Assembly (NCBI GenBank): GCA_903772945.1
Contig: CAICTM010001146.1
Coordinates: forward strand, 1-35,888
Reading direction: 5' to 3'
Source: Seminavis robusta
Taxonomy: Eukaryota > Bacillariophyta > Bacillariophyceae > Naviculales > Naviculaceae
DNA length: 35,888 nucleotides
Position numbers and translations under genes: made by a program. This document shows, piece by piece, positions 34,695 through 35,888 of this stretch. The notes below the pieces were generated by a model, which ran no database searches, was not told the origin of the DNA, and saw nothing but the letters and a program-made list of their open reading frames with translations. Position 1 is the stretch's first letter, and the number at the start of each line of letters is the position of its first letter.

Positions 34695-35089
34695 AGAGAG
34701 AATTACAAGAAGTTTAGCAGCGAGAAATTCGAGGAAGCCATTGCCTATCTTGTACTGGATCGACTGGGCAAGAAGGCCTTCTTGTTGACCGGCGACGTAG
34801 AAAGGACAAGGGTAAGTTCTCGTACTCGATCGGGAACCTTTTGTTGTCTATTTGCCCAGTGCACCTGACCAATCTGGAACCGTTGTTCTCTCTTTCTTTT
34901 CAGTATCAAGGAAAGGCGCGCCGCATGGGTTGCCCATTGGAAAGATCTATCACGGCAATCATGAACGAGCAACCGCAACTTCGTCGTAACCAGATTACAT
35001 CAAGACGAGGACTTTGTGCTGCACATGGACTCGACAAGATGCCAATCCGGAACAGCTCAAAGCGTGGTGATGCGGGAGGTTCCTCTTGA
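34695..35089 (+). CDS. Candidate spliced gene fragment, unknown function
   Basis: A coding-like exon, 34695-34811, translates to NYKKFSSEKFEEAIAYLVLD, then RLGKKAFLLTGDVERTR. It ends exactly at a strong donor (AAGG|GTAAGT). The intron 34812-34903 (92 nt) ends in CTCTCTTTCTTTTCAG. The next exon reads in phase 0 YQGKARRMGCPLERSITAIM, then NEQPQLRRNQ, and stops at 35087-35089. Splice signals on both sides are excellent. There is no ATG in the exon 1 frame, because a TGA lies just upstream, so an earlier exon would be needed. Other frames remain open after 35050 (for example MPVHKKKAAREEISCI), so the 3' structure is uncertain. No family recognised. Confidence 0.38.
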
Positions 35090-35629
35090 AGACCTTGCCC
35101 AAGATGCCAGTGCACAAGAAAAAGGCAGCGCGTGAGGAAATAAGCTGCATTCTTCCCTTTACACGGAGAAGCTTTGCCATGTGTGCTGGTGATCCAGCTG
35201 GTTTAGGGAGTCAATCCGCCACAACAGTTGATTAGTGTGGCCAATGGAAGGGAAAGCTGTGTGTTCCTCCGGATCTGAGGCAATGACCCTCCTCATCTAC
35301 GGAACTCCTACACCAGATGAACCTCTGCTTCCAGCCTGGAACAATGACTGTGGCAAAAGAAATGGACTGCCCCAAGAGCAGCAAGGACTCGGAGACAAAA
35401 AATTTTGCTACCAAGTACTCAAACTCAAGGTGGGCAATGCCAAGTATGGAGGTTGGTCCAATGCAGGCGAAGGCGCTACAATGCCTCAAGCTTGAGGTTC
35501 AGGAGCCCGTGCCAAGCCAAATGCCCAAGATGCAGAACAACAAATGCGAAATGGATGTTGCAATTTGTGGAAAGGAGACCACGAGCCCGATCCGATGCCG
35601 TGAACAAGAAGAAAGAAGGGCAAGCGTTC

Positions 35630-35887
35630 CTAGATGATCTGGTGGACTGTACTAGGGTCCTTCCAGTTGTCAATTGGCAGCCAGGGCCCATTGAATGGGA
35701 AGCCCTTGGCCGCCTTTTGATTCCCTTGGTGCTTTTTGGCAGGGCTTTTGTGAGAAATTTGTTGCCCAGTTCTCTCTGTCGGAAGCCTTCCGGTGCTTTT
35801 TCGGTCCACCTTGCCTCCCTTTCCTTTTGCTGACTTGTTAATTTGGTCGGTGGTGGTTGCCCATCTGGTAGCCTTTTTCACCCTTTT
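35630..35887 (-). CDS. Possible C-terminal part of a Lys-rich protein leaving the window
   Basis: A minus-strand frame open to the window edge and ending with TAG at 35630-35632. It encodes a lysine-rich segment (KRVKKATRWATTT, SAKGKGGKVDRKSTGR, SPAKKHQGNQKAAKG) and ends FNGPWLPIDNWKDPSTVHQI. The composition suits a nuclear or nucleolar protein tail, but the plus strand is also open here (35405-35833). The interval 35090-35629 has several short overlapping frames and no clear gene. Confidence 0.22.
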   Translation of the reverse strand, partial: KRVKKATRWATTTDQINKSAKGKGGKVDRKSTGRLPTERTGQQISHKSPAKKHQGNQKAAKGFPFNGPWLPIDNWKDPSTVHQII

Positions 35888-35888
35888 A

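Noticed and set aside
1..35888. tRNA or rRNA genes
   Set aside because: No T-loop/acceptor combination or rRNA-like conserved block was seen by eye. A dedicated covariance-model scan was not possible.

Overview
This window reads as nuclear DNA of a pennate diatom. The reasons are a DUF6824 protein (a family greatly expanded in diatoms), a BASS-type transporter with a diatom-style bipartite plastid-targeting leader (cleavage at TA|FVVP), short 70-93 nt GT-AG introns, helicase-associated-domain fragments, and Ty1/copia and Ty3/gypsy retroelements of the CoDi/GyDi kind. The species cannot be named from sequence alone.

Layout. 1-3000: the 3' end of an endonuclease/exonuclease/phosphatase gene (3-110), diverged repeats (681-1034), two small minus-strand candidates, and a 32-bp minisatellite (2659-2991). 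3000-7600: a Golgi-type GT8-like glycosyltransferase gene (3291-4850), then a broken helicase-associated-domain gene on the minus strand and about 1.8 kb with no clear gene. 7600-12300: a two-exon gene of unknown family (7774-9979; 711 aa after splicing), a minus-strand terminal-exon fragment (10187-10523), and a 509-aa ankyrin/LRR-like gene (10700-12229, minus). 13299-14660: a plastid BASS transporter with one intron. 16970-20473: a 1142-aa coiled-coil and Ser/Asp-repeat protein with one intron, convergent with a DUF6824 gene (20624-21583, minus). 21600-25150: gene-poor DNA with scattered broken coding fragments.

25150-34200 is a retroelement nest, all on the minus strand. A degenerate gypsy integrase lies on each side of a Ty1/copia element whose gag-protease-integrase frame (28550-32476) and RT-RNase H frame (26778-28553) are separated by a -1 shift. 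Identical 59-bp direct repeats mark both copia edges, but the gypsy parts outside them overlap in content, so this is not a simple insertion. The last 1.6 kb holds a weakly supported spliced plus-strand gene and an open minus-strand frame leaving the window.

The non-transposon DNA is strikingly rich in three palindromic octamers (TACCGGTA, CTAGCTAG, TACATGTA), which are nearly absent from genes and not seen in the retroelement block. The best candidate for new biology is the 711-aa protein. Its C-terminal third carries an HxD motif and downstream histidines that could mean a divergent 2-oxoglutarate/iron oxygenase, but this is only a hypothesis.
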